Source: Deltaproteobacteria bacterium
Lineage (GTDB): Bacteria > Myxococcota > Kuafuiibacteriia > Kuafuiibacteriales > Kuafuiibacteriaceae
Length of the DNA stretch: 64,000 nucleotides
NCBI GenBank assembly: GCA_020632995.1
Contig: JACKEN010000025.1
Coordinates: forward strand, 3,878 to 67,877
Reading direction: 5' to 3'
Of the stretch, positions 1 to 8,200 are shown piece by piece. Both the position numbers and the translations under genes were made by a program. The notes beneath the pieces are model-generated. The model made no database searches. It worked only from the letters and a program-made list of their open reading frames with translations, and had not been told where the DNA came from. Each line of letters begins with the position of its first letter. Within the stretch, counting starts at the first letter, position 1.

Positions 1-1892
1 CTGCCCGCCGGCAAGGGCGCCTGCTCCACGAGGTCGATCTCCTCGAGGTCGATGCCCTTCTTCTTGCCCGGCGCGCCCCAGCGGGGCGGCGGCCGCGACT
101 CCTTGGTCTCCACCGGCTTCAGCCAGTCGAGCCGGTCGCCGGTGCGGCGCGCGATCTCGAGCGCCAGCGGGCCCACCACCATGTGCCAGTAGACGTAGTC
201 GTACCACTGGAACGAGTTGAAGGAGAGCACGATGGCGGACGAGATGGAGCCCGACTCCAGGCCGAGGCAGATCGCCCCGAACCACTCCCAGCCGGGGTAG
301 TCGCGCATCCTCCGCCGCGCTCTCCTATAACAGAGCGTAGAGAGCAGGAACGCGCCCGCCCACACCGTGGCGCCGACCACCCCGTACTCGGCCAGCAGCT
401 GCAGCCACGTGTTGTGCGCCTGCAAGCCACGTTGCCCTTTATAGGGGTCGGTGAAGTCGGTCTCCTCGGCCGAGACCACCGGATAGTTCAGCGGCCCGAT
501 GCCCATCACCGGGTGCCGGTGCCACAGGTCGATGGCCAGGGCCCACAGCACCAGGCGCTCGCCCTTGGAGGGCTCCACCTGCCCCTCCACCCAGGGGTTG
601 GTGTCCTTGGGCCCCATGATCGTGCCCATCTTCTCCCAGAACGACTCCGGCGCCGCGACGAGGAAGCCGCTCGTGGCCATGAGGGCGAGGCCGATCGCGA
701 GGCCGCGGCGGGTGGTGTTCACCAGCCAGTAGCCGAGGCCGCCGATCATCGCGAGCAGGCCGGCGCGCGAGCCGGAGGCCAGCACGCCGAGGGCGTAGGA
801 GCCGGCCACGCCGAGGAAGATCAGCTTCTCGATCGTGCGCTTCGAGTTGATGGCGAGGCCGAAGGCGACGGGAGCGACGGTGACGATGATCGCGCCGAGG
901 AAGTTGGCCTCACCGCCCTGCCCGCCCGCGTTGTCGGCGCGCCCACCGTACTGGAGCCAGTAGGTCACGCCGTTCATGCAGATGTGCCAGGTGCCGAACA
1001 TCCACGCGTACACGAAGAGCCGGAACTGCTGCGCGGTGCGGACCGAGAGCAGGATCGCGGACAGCGGGATCAACAGGAGCACCGCCACCATCACCCGCGG
1101 CGCGGCGTTGTCGTACGAGTACACCGCGTTCTTCGCGCCGATGTACGTGAGCACCACGAACACCACGTGGAGCCAGAAGCCCGGGTTGGTCAGCACGCCG
1201 CCGATCGGGCCCTGGGGCAGCGGGAGGCCGAGCGGCCCGCGGGACGCAGCAGACTGGGCCGCGGTGGCGGCGTCCGCCTTCATCGCGTCGTCCACGTTCT
1301 TGTTGATGATGTCGGGCAGGATTCGGTCGAGCGCCTCGTCCAACAGCGGCATGGCGCGCTCCTGCACCGCCACCCGCAAGTTGCCCTTCGTGGCCCCCCA
1401 GGCCAGGTTCAGGATCTTCAGGATCTCCTGCTCGGCCTGATCCGCCGCGGTGGCGATCGTGGTCTGCACCGCCCGGTGCACCGGGATGTAGAGCGCGGCC
1501 GGGCACTGCTTGGCGACCACGTCCAGGGCCAGCGCCTCCGCCGCGGTCACCGCGGCCTGGCGGATCTCGCCCGGGAGCTTGTTCTGGACCACCGCCAGGC
1601 CCAGGGCCTCCTTCATGGCGTCCCGGCTCGCGTCGATCGCCGCCTTGCCCGCCTTGAGCGCCTGCTCGTGCAGCTCCTTGTTCCCCCACTTATGGAACAG
1701 GGCGTAGTAAAAGAAGCTGGAGAGGACGGCGAGGCCGAAGAAGGCAGCCTGGTAGGGCGCGCCGGGGACCTTGAACTCGACGTGCGGGATGGCGAAGTAG
1801 ACGTAGGCGCCGGCGCACACCAGCCACACCGGATCCCTGAACGCCATGATCGCGACTGCTGCGAGCCCGACGAAGAAGATGGCCTGCCACAC
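1..1892 (-). CDS. O-antigen ligase-like polytopic membrane protein (partial, C-terminus off the left edge)
   Basis: The minus strand is open from a GTG at 1892 to the window edge (at least 630 residues). Near residues 490-500 it reads AHNTWLQLLAEYGVVG, the loop signature of the O-antigen ligase/polymerase family (Wzy_C), flanked by many hydrophobic segments. Such proteins act in the inner membrane and transfer or polymerise lipid-linked glycans on the periplasmic side. Three hydrophobic helices lie in the first 65 residues. Residues about 68-225 then form a hydrophilic, Ala/Lys/Glu-rich helical stretch before membrane segments resume, which is unusual for this family. An ATG at 1847 is the alternative start but would cut the first helix. 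It is divergent from the HAD gene at 1947 with about 54 bp between them. The exact substrate cannot be inferred. Confidence 0.72.
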   Translation of the reverse strand, partial: MWQAIFFVGLAAVAIMAFRDPVWLVCAGAYVYFAIPHVEFKVPGAPYQAAFFGLAVLSSFFYYALFHKWGNKELHEQALKAGKAAIDASRDAMKEALGLAVVQNKLPGEIRQAAVTAAEALALDVVAKQCPAALYIPVHRAVQTTIATAADQAEQEILKILNLAWGATKGNLRVAVQERAMPLLDEALDRILPDIINKNVDDAMKADAATAAQSAASRGPLGLPLPQGPIGGVLTNPGFWLHVVFVVLTYIGAKNAVYSYDNAAPRVMVAVLLLIPLSAILLSVRTAQQFRLFVYAWMFGTWHICMNGVTYWLQYGGRADNAGGQGGEANFLGAIIVTVAPVAFGLAINSKRTIEKLIFLGVAGSYALGVLASGSRAGLLAMIGGLGYWLVNTTRRGLAIGLALMATSGFLVAAPESFWEKMGTIMGPKDTNPWVEGQVEPSKGERLVLWALAIDLWHRHPVMGIGPLNYPVVSAEETDFTDPYKGQRGLQAHNTWLQLLAEYGVVGATVWAGAFLLSTLCYRRARRRMRDYPGWEWFGAICLGLESGSISSAIVLSFNSFQWYDYVYWHMVVGPLALEIARRTGDRLDWLKPVETKESRPPPRWGAPGKKKGIDLEEIDLVEQAPLPAG

Positions 1893-1946
1893 GGACGCGG
1901 GATTATGGACCCGTCCTTGCGCCTCGCCACAAGGGGGCCCGACCCC

Positions 1947-2660
1947 ATGAGCGCCCCCATCCGCTTCGTCTACCTGGACGCGGGCGGCACCCTCATCGAT
2001 CCCTTCCCCTCGGTCGGCGCCATCTACGCCCGGGCCGGGCGCGCGTTCGGGCTCCACGCGAGCGAGGCCGAGCTGGGCGCCGCGTTCGCGTCGGTCTGGC
2101 GCGACACCCGCGCGGCCGAGGGCGTGCGCATGATGACCTTCGGGCTCGACGAGCCCGCCACCCACGCGTTCTGGCGCGGCGTCGTGTTCGAGGTGCTCGA
2201 CGCGGTGCGCTTCACCGGCGACCGGGAGGGCTGCTTTCGCGCGTTCTTCGCGGCCTTCGAGACCCCGGAGGCGTGGCGCGTCTACCCCGACGTGGCCCCG
2301 CTCCTCGACGGCCTGGCCGCGCGCGGGGTGCCGGCGGGGGTGCTGTCCAACTGGGACTTCCGGCTCCCGCCCCTGTTGGCGCGCCTCGGGCTGATCCCGC
2401 GCCTGGACCCGCTCGTGGTGTCCTGCTTCGAGGGCGTCGCCAAGCCCGACCCCGAGCTCTATCGCCGGGCCGCGGCACGTATCGGGGTTCCACCAGAGCA
2501 GATCCTCTACGTCGGCGACCACCGGGACCTGGACCTCGAGCCGGCCCTCGAGGCGGGGTTCGATGCCTACCTGATCCGCCGGCGGGGGCCGTCCGAGGAT
2601 CCGAGGGTAATCACCAGTCTCACCGCTCTCCTCGACCGCCTCCCCGGAGTATCCGATTAA
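1947..2660 (+). CDS. HAD-superfamily hydrolase, DREG-2/HDHD3-like
   Basis: A 237-residue protein with haloacid-dehalogenase motifs in order. Motif I is FVYLDAGGTLID near residues 7-18, motif II is GVLSNWD, and motifs III/IV are KPDPELYRRAAARIG followed by ILYVGDHRDLDLEPA. Motif I keeps the nucleophilic first Asp and the GT, but the second Asp of DxD is replaced by Gly. That pattern is known in the DREG-2/HDHD3 branch, which is usually of unknown substrate, and makes ordinary phosphatase activity less certain. The ATG at 1947 is chosen because motif I must lie close to the N-terminus; the frame is open much further upstream, but only as a shadow of the opposite-strand gene. Probably a cytoplasmic housekeeping hydrolase; substrate unknown. 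Confidence 0.85.
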   Translation: MSAPIRFVYLDAGGTLIDPFPSVGAIYARAGRAFGLHASEAELGAAFASVWRDTRAAEGVRMMTFGLDEPATHAFWRGVVFEVLDAVRFTGDREGCFRAFFAAFETPEAWRVYPDVAPLLDGLAARGVPAGVLSNWDFRLPPLLARLGLIPRLDPLVVSCFEGVAKPDPELYRRAAARIGVPPEQILYVGDHRDLDLEPALEAGFDAYLIRRRGPSEDPRVITSLTALLDRLPGVSD

Positions 2661-2701
2661 CGGGAGGCCCCAGGGTGCGCTAGAACCCGCACGGTCACGA
2701 C

Positions 2702-3949
2702 ATGCGCTTCGATCCCAACGCCCTGGAGGACGACACCGACGCCCCCACCCTGCCCCCGGTCCGCGCCCCGGCCCGCCCCTTCCTGTGGGGCACCGCCGGC
2801 GCGAGCGCCCTCGGCGCGGTGTTCGCGGCGGTGTCGACCCGCGACTTCATCAGCCACCTCGACCGCCAGCAGCACTCCATCCACTGCTCGCTGATGCCGG
2901 GCGGCGGGGCCAGCCTGGGCGAGAGCGGCTGCCGCACCGTGCTGATGAGCCCGTATTCCTCGGTGCTCCGCACCGAGCTGTGGGGCGGCGTGCCGATCAG
3001 CCTGCTCGCCTTCGCGGTGTTCGCGTACCTCGTGTACCGCAGCGCCGCCACCGCCCTCGAGCCCCGCGTGACGCGGCGCGACGCCGGCTATCTTTGGCTG
3101 GCGACCGGGCTGCCGGCGGCGATGAGCGTCATCTACGGCCTGATCTCCACCCAGGCGCTCGGCGCGGTGTGCCAGGTGTGCCTGGGCATCTACATCTCGT
3201 CCACCCTCGCCTTCGTGCTCGCGGGGCTGGCGTTCCGCGGGTCCGAGCCCACCGGCGGCCACGCCTCGCCGTGGCCGATGTGGGGCCGCTGGTTCGCCGA
3301 GGGCGTCGTCACGGTGGTGGCCCTGGTCGGCCTGTACGTCGCGTTCGCGCCGAAGGGCGCCAAGGACGGCCAGGGGTGCGGGGTGTTGGCCCAGACCGCG
3401 GATCCGGGCCACGTGCTCGTCCCCTCGCCCTACTCCCGCGGCACCTCGGCGGTGATGGTGCTCGACCCGCTCTGCCCGGCCTGCCGCGGCTTCGACAAGC
3501 GCCTCGACGCCTCCGGCCTCGGCGCGCGCATGGACATGAAGTACGTCCTGTTCCCCCTCGACGCGTCCTGCAACTGGATGCTGACGGACAGCTTGCACCC
3601 CGGGGCCTGCGCGGTGAGCGAGGCGATGCTCTGCGATCCGAACAAGGCGCAGCAGGTGCTCGAGTGGGCCTTCGCCCACCAGGAGGAGCTCCTCGAGGGG
3701 GCCAGGAAGGGCGACGGGCCGCTGCGGGCCGAGCTCAAGATGAAGTTCCCGCACGTGCAGGGGTGCCTCGGCACCAACAAGGTGAAGGCCCAGTTGCGAA
3801 AGAGCCTGAAGTGGGGCGTGGCCAACGCGATCCCGGTCTTGACCCCGCAGCTCTTCGTGGGCGAGCGGCGGATGTGTGACGAGGACACCGACCTCGGCCT
3901 CGAGTACACCCTCACCACGATGCTGAACCAGGTGGAGGGCAAGCGATGA
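2702..3949 (+). CDS. VKOR-family disulfide oxidase fused to a thioredoxin/DsbA-like domain
   Basis: A 415-residue membrane protein. The N-terminal half has the vitamin-K-epoxide-reductase layout: loop cysteines C62 and C77, the segment WGGVPISLL, and a C157-Q-V-C160 pair at a membrane edge. After a last membrane helix near 200-216, a thioredoxin-fold domain carries CPAC at 258-261 and a cis-Pro-like IPVLTPQLF near the end. In the family, VKOR passes electrons from a fused or partner thioredoxin to quinone and so drives disulfide formation in the cell envelope, as DsbB plus DsbA do. It is first gene of a three-gene set; its stop overlaps the next start (ATGA at 3946). The Cys-rich surface proteins encoded just downstream are plausible clients (inference). 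Confidence 0.88.
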   Translation: MRFDPNALEDDTDAPTLPPVRAPARPFLWGTAGASALGAVFAAVSTRDFISHLDRQQHSIHCSLMPGGGASLGESGCRTVLMSPYSSVLRTELWGGVPISLLAFAVFAYLVYRSAATALEPRVTRRDAGYLWLATGLPAAMSVIYGLISTQALGAVCQVCLGIYISSTLAFVLAGLAFRGSEPTGGHASPWPMWGRWFAEGVVTVVALVGLYVAFAPKGAKDGQGCGVLAQTADPGHVLVPSPYSRGTSAVMVLDPLCPACRGFDKRLDASGLGARMDMKYVLFPLDASCNWMLTDSLHPGACAVSEAMLCDPNKAQQVLEWAFAHQEELLEGARKGDGPLRAELKMKFPHVQGCLGTNKVKAQLRKSLKWGVANAIPVLTPQLFVGERRMCDEDTDLGLEYTLTTMLNQVEGKR

Positions 3950-4632
3950 ACACCGGACCGAAGATCCCACCCATCGTCCTGTGGCTGGTGAGCCTGGCCC
4001 TGCCCGCGGTGCTGGTCATCGTGTGGCTGAGGAGCGCCCAGGCCGAGCTGAACGCGGCGCCCGAGAGCACCCAGGACGTCGCGGTGGCGTCGATGACCGA
4101 CGACGACTACTGCACCGCGGATCTGAAGCGCGTCTTGCGCCGGGTGGCGGGCGCCTGCGGCCTGCTCGCCGGGGCGGGGCGCGGCTGCCAGCCCTCCGAC
4201 GCCAAGACGGTGGCCCAGATGAACGACGCCGACTTCAACGCGCTGTTCGGGCCGATGAAGGACCGCACCCAGATCATCCAGTTCGACGCCGACGACACCA
4301 CCCTGGACGAGGTGGGCCGCAAGGCGGTGGAGCAGGCGTGGGCCACGCAGGGCGGCGCGAGCTTCTTCTTCGTGGTGTCCCGGGCCAGCCCGGACGGGAA
4401 CAAGGACCACAACCTGGAGCTGTCGAAGGAGCGCGCGGAGACGGTGATGAAGTACATCACCGCGCAGGATCCCGAGCTCGAGAAGCAGATCGGCCTGCTG
4501 TACCTGGGCGAGGAGTACGCCCAGCTGAGCGAGGAGTTCTGCGGGTGGCAGCGGAGCCGGAAGGACGACGAGTGCACCACGAAAGACATCAACCGCAGCG
4601 CGTTCGTGGCATGGATCGACTGCGCCATCTGA
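3946..4632 (+). CDS. membrane-anchored OmpA-like domain protein
   Basis: A 228-residue protein with one N-terminal membrane helix (residues about 10-28) and a C-terminal OmpA/MotB-like fold. The stretch VSRASPDGNKDHNLELSKER matches the characteristic helix in which family members read (N)xxLSxxRA, and it ends NRSAFVAWIDC. OmpA-like domains usually bind peptidoglycan in the periplasm. Four cysteine-containing regions (for example YCTADLKRV and EFCGWQRSRKDDECTT) are unusual for this domain and fit the thiol-redox context. It overlaps the VKOR gene by 4 bp and the downstream TlpA-like gene by 22 bp, so co-expression is near certain. Its precise role in the operon is not known. Confidence 0.8.
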   Translation: MNTGPKIPPIVLWLVSLALPAVLVIVWLRSAQAELNAAPESTQDVAVASMTDDDYCTADLKRVLRRVAGACGLLAGAGRGCQPSDAKTVAQMNDADFNALFGPMKDRTQIIQFDADDTTLDEVGRKAVEQAWATQGGASFFFVVSRASPDGNKDHNLELSKERAETVMKYITAQDPELEKQIGLLYLGEEYAQLSEEFCGWQRSRKDDECTTKDINRSAFVAWIDCAI

Positions 4633-5222
4633 TCGGGGTCGCGACCCTGCTCGCGGTGGTCGCCTGCGACGATCCCGCGCCCTCGGGCGAGGCGCCGAAG
4701 CGCTTCGCCGCGGTGAAAAAAGAGGCGGCGCGGGCGGCGGCGGTGAAGTTCTGCGAGCAGACGTTCGACGCGGGGGCGCGCAAGTGGAGCACGCCGCCCG
4801 AGCAGCCGCTGCCAGGGCCGGTGAAGGCCGACGCGAACCCGAGCGGAAAGGCGTGGACCTGGGTGAACCTGTGGGCGAGCTGGTGTGGGCCGTGCGTCGA
4901 GGAGCTTCCGCTCCTGTCGAATTGGAAGGCCGCCTTGCAGAAGGAGGGGGTCCCCCTGAAGGTCGAGCTGTGGAGCATCGACAGCGAGGCCGACGCCATG
5001 AAGGGCGCATTGGCCGAGCGGCCCTATCCGGGCGCGGTGCACTGGCTCCGGAGCGAGGAGGATCTGCCGGGGCTGCTGGGCTCGCTGGGGCTGCCCGAGG
5101 ACGCGGCGATCCCCGTGCACGGGCTCGTGGATCCCAGCGGTCACCTGCGCTGCGTGCGGGTGGGCAAGGTGGGGGCGGCGAACTATCCGTCCATCAAGAC
5201 CATCGTCAGCGAGCTCATGTAG
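4611..5222 (+). CDS. TlpA/ResA-like thioredoxin lipoprotein
   Basis: A 203-residue protein starting at an ATG inside the end of the preceding gene. A short signal ends in a lipobox-like LLAVVAC with C19 as the likely lipidated residue. The thioredoxin fold shows VNLWASWCGPCVEELP, with active-site WCGPC at about 91-95, followed by the expected central domain and a PVHGLVDPSG segment resembling the cis-Pro region. Members of the TlpA/ResA group are membrane-tethered periplasmic thiol reductases or oxidases. Together with the VKOR-DsbA fusion it makes a small thiol-disulfide operon. Whether it reduces or oxidises its targets cannot be read from sequence. Confidence 0.87.
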   Translation: MDRLRHLIGVATLLAVVACDDPAPSGEAPKRFAAVKKEAARAAAVKFCEQTFDAGARKWSTPPEQPLPGPVKADANPSGKAWTWVNLWASWCGPCVEELPLLSNWKAALQKEGVPLKVELWSIDSEADAMKGALAERPYPGAVHWLRSEEDLPGLLGSLGLPEDAAIPVHGLVDPSGHLRCVRVGKVGAANYPSIKTIVSELM

Positions 5223-5293
5223 GCTGATCGCCCCTGATCTCTGGCCCGATACCTGGAGTTCACGCCCGGAGTTGAACTAGAATCCGGGCCCAA

Positions 5294-8200
5294 ATGTCGG
5301 CACGTAGCGGGCGACCCTCTCTCGACACCCACGGCGCGCAGCACCGACCTCTCCGCCGACGTGCGCTCGCGGTGGGCGCCGCCTTCGCCCTCGCCGCGGC
5401 GGTGGGATCGTGCGGTGAGGGCGAGCCGGTGTCGGTGCCGATCGCGCTCGTGCCGCTCGGCGTGCCGGCCGGCCAGTGCGTGAGCGCCCTGCAGGACCAC
5501 CTCGGCACCCCGGCGCAGGTCTGCCTCTACTTCGAGGGCGGCGCCTGCGTGCTCGTCGCCGACCTCGACGCGGTGACCACCGAGGGCTGCGGCGCCGAGG
5601 GTGAGTGCGCGCTCCCGAGCGGGTCGTGGAGCAAGTACTGCCCCGAGGGCTCGCCCGGCTACGACCTCGAGACCGAGGCCGGCCAGAGCCTCCCGGCCAG
5701 CCTCTTCGTGGTGGCGGGCGGGCTCCGAGACGAGCGCCCCAGCTTCTGCACCTTCGGCGGCCCCGAGGAGTCCTGCAACGGCAGCATGGACGGCGCGGCC
5801 GGCACCAACGGCTGCCTCGCGAAGATCGTGAGCGAGTACGTGGTCGACGCCGAGACCGGCGCGCTGACCCCGAAGGCCGACGGCGCGGTGTCGCTGACCT
5901 ACTCCGGCTTCCTGGTCGACGAGCTCGGCATGTGGGGCACCACGGATCCGCTCTGCCCCAGCATCCCCGAGGGCCAGTGCCCGCCCGAGAACGCGTCCTG
6001 CAGCCCGGTGGACCTCGAGATCCTGGTGCAGGGCTCGGGCTCCGGCCAGGTGCGCACCCTCCCCCGCGGCACCGACTGCGACCGCGCGAGCTGCACCGAC
6101 AGCTTCCCGCGCGGCCGTGAGGTCGAGATCGAGGCCAAGGCCGACGCGGGCGCGGTGGTGGCGAGCTTCTCCGCCGCGCTGGGGGCCGAGGACGGCTGCC
6201 GCGACACGTTCGTCGAGACCACCACCGTGGCGTCCTGCAAGGTCACCATGAACGGCGACGGCCAGGTCACGGTGCGCTTCGGCTACGAGCTGTCGGTGGG
6301 CGTGAACGGCCTCGGCAGCGTCAACGGCAGCCCCGGCGGCATCGACGGCACCGACATCAGCTGCGCTGGCAACCAGTCTTGCAGCGAGATCTACGACGCG
6401 GACGTGACGGTCACCTTGCAGGCCACCAGCGCCGACCCGGACTGGGAGTTCGCCCAGTGGATGGGCGGGCCGTGCGACGGCTCCCAGTCGCCCACCTGCG
6501 TGGTCCGGATGGACCAGGCCCAGTCCGCCACCGCGCTGTTCGGCTACGCCCTCACCATCGAGATGGTCGGCGTCGGCGAGGTCACCGCCACCCCGCCCGG
6601 CCAGACCTGCACCACCAGCCCCTGCGTGCTGACCTTCGGCTCCGGCCAGAGCACCACCCTCACCGCCAACCCCGGGCCCAACTCGGTGTTCGCGCGGTGG
6701 AGCGGGGCCTGCGCGTCGGCCGGCACCAACCCGACCTGCGACCTGACCCTCGACGCGGACCAGAGCGTGGCGGTGTACTTCGCCCACCAGGTCGAGACCA
6801 GCGCCGCACCGAACGGCACCGGCACTGTCACCCGCAACCCGGTCGGCCTGGCCTGCCCGGGCCGCACCCAGGTCCAGTGCGGCGCCTACGAGGACGGCGA
6901 CTCGGTGACCTTCACCGGCACCCCCGCCACCGACTACGTGTTCCTGGCCTGGACCGGGTGCACCGCCACCCCCGGCACCAACACGTGCTCCAAGTCCATC
7001 ACCGCGCCGGGCACGGTGGAGGGCACCTTCGGGCGGCAGCTCGACCTGAGCATCGCGGCCGGGCTCGGGACGGTGGACCTCACCGCGGGCGTTCACGGGA
7101 CCTGCGGCGCCCAGCTGGCCACGCCGAACACGTCCTGCGCGGCCGCGTACGCCCAGGGCACGATGCTCACGCTCACCGCCAACCCGGCCAGCGGCTTCGC
7201 GGTGGGCCCGAACTCCTGGACCGGCTGCACCCCGCGGGCCGGGAACCCGCTGCTCTGTGACGTGGCGATGGACAACCCGAGGCAGGTCAGCTTGCAGTTC
7301 GGCCGCAGCCTCGATCTCCAGGTCGCCGGCCAGGGCACCGTGACGTCGGCCCCCACCGGGATCGACTGCGGCGCCGACTGCGCCGAGGTCTTCCCCGACG
7401 GGGCCACCGTGACCCTCACCGCCACCCCGCAGGGCGGCCAGGCCTTCGACGCCTGGACCGGCTGCACCCCTGGCGGCAACCCCAGCGTCTGCACCGTGAC
7501 CATGAACGACAACAAGCAGGTGACGGCCGCCTTCGGCTACGCCATCGCGGTCACCGTCGACGGCGGCGGCACGGTGACGTCCAACCCGGGCAGCATCAAC
7601 TGCCCCGGCACGTGCCGCGAGGTGGTCGCGGGCGGGACGACGGTGACCCTGACCGCCACTCCGGACGCGCAGTGGGCGTTCCTGCAGTGGACCGGGTGCC
7701 CGTCCGCGAGCGGCAACCGCTGCACGGTGGCCGCAAACACCTCCGCCAACGTGACCGCGGTGTTCGGGCGCGAGCTCACGGTGAGCCTGGTCAGCCCCGC
7801 CAGCCAGGGCTCGGTCACCGGCCCTGGCATCAGCTGCGGCAACGACTGCAGCGAAGTCTACGCCAACGGCACGGTCGTCAACCTCACCGCCCAGCCCGCG
7901 GCGGGCTACGCGGTGGCCACCTGGCTGGGCTGCAGCTCGAGCAACGCCACCACCTGCTCGGTGAGCATGAACAACGCGCGCACGGTGGCGGTCGCCTTCG
8001 GGCCGATCCTCGACGTGACGGTCACCGGCCAGGGCACCGTCAACTCCAGCCCCGGCGGGATCAGCTGTCAGTCCGGCGGCGCGGGCACCTGCACCGCCGC
8101 CTTCACCCAGGACGTGGTCCTCACCGCGATCCCGGATCCGAACTGGGATCTGCTCGGGTGGAGCGGGTGCACGCCGGTGGCCGGCAACCCGAACCAGTGC

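Noticed and set aside
183..1946. Long open plus-strand frame in front of the HAD hydrolase
   Set aside because: It is Arg/His/Glu-rich nonsense opposite the O-antigen-ligase-like gene; the hydrolase begins at 1947.
5223..5293. Promoter with TAGAAT before the giant lipoprotein
   Set aside because: A -10-like TAGAAT is present, but no -35 element at proper spacing could be supported.
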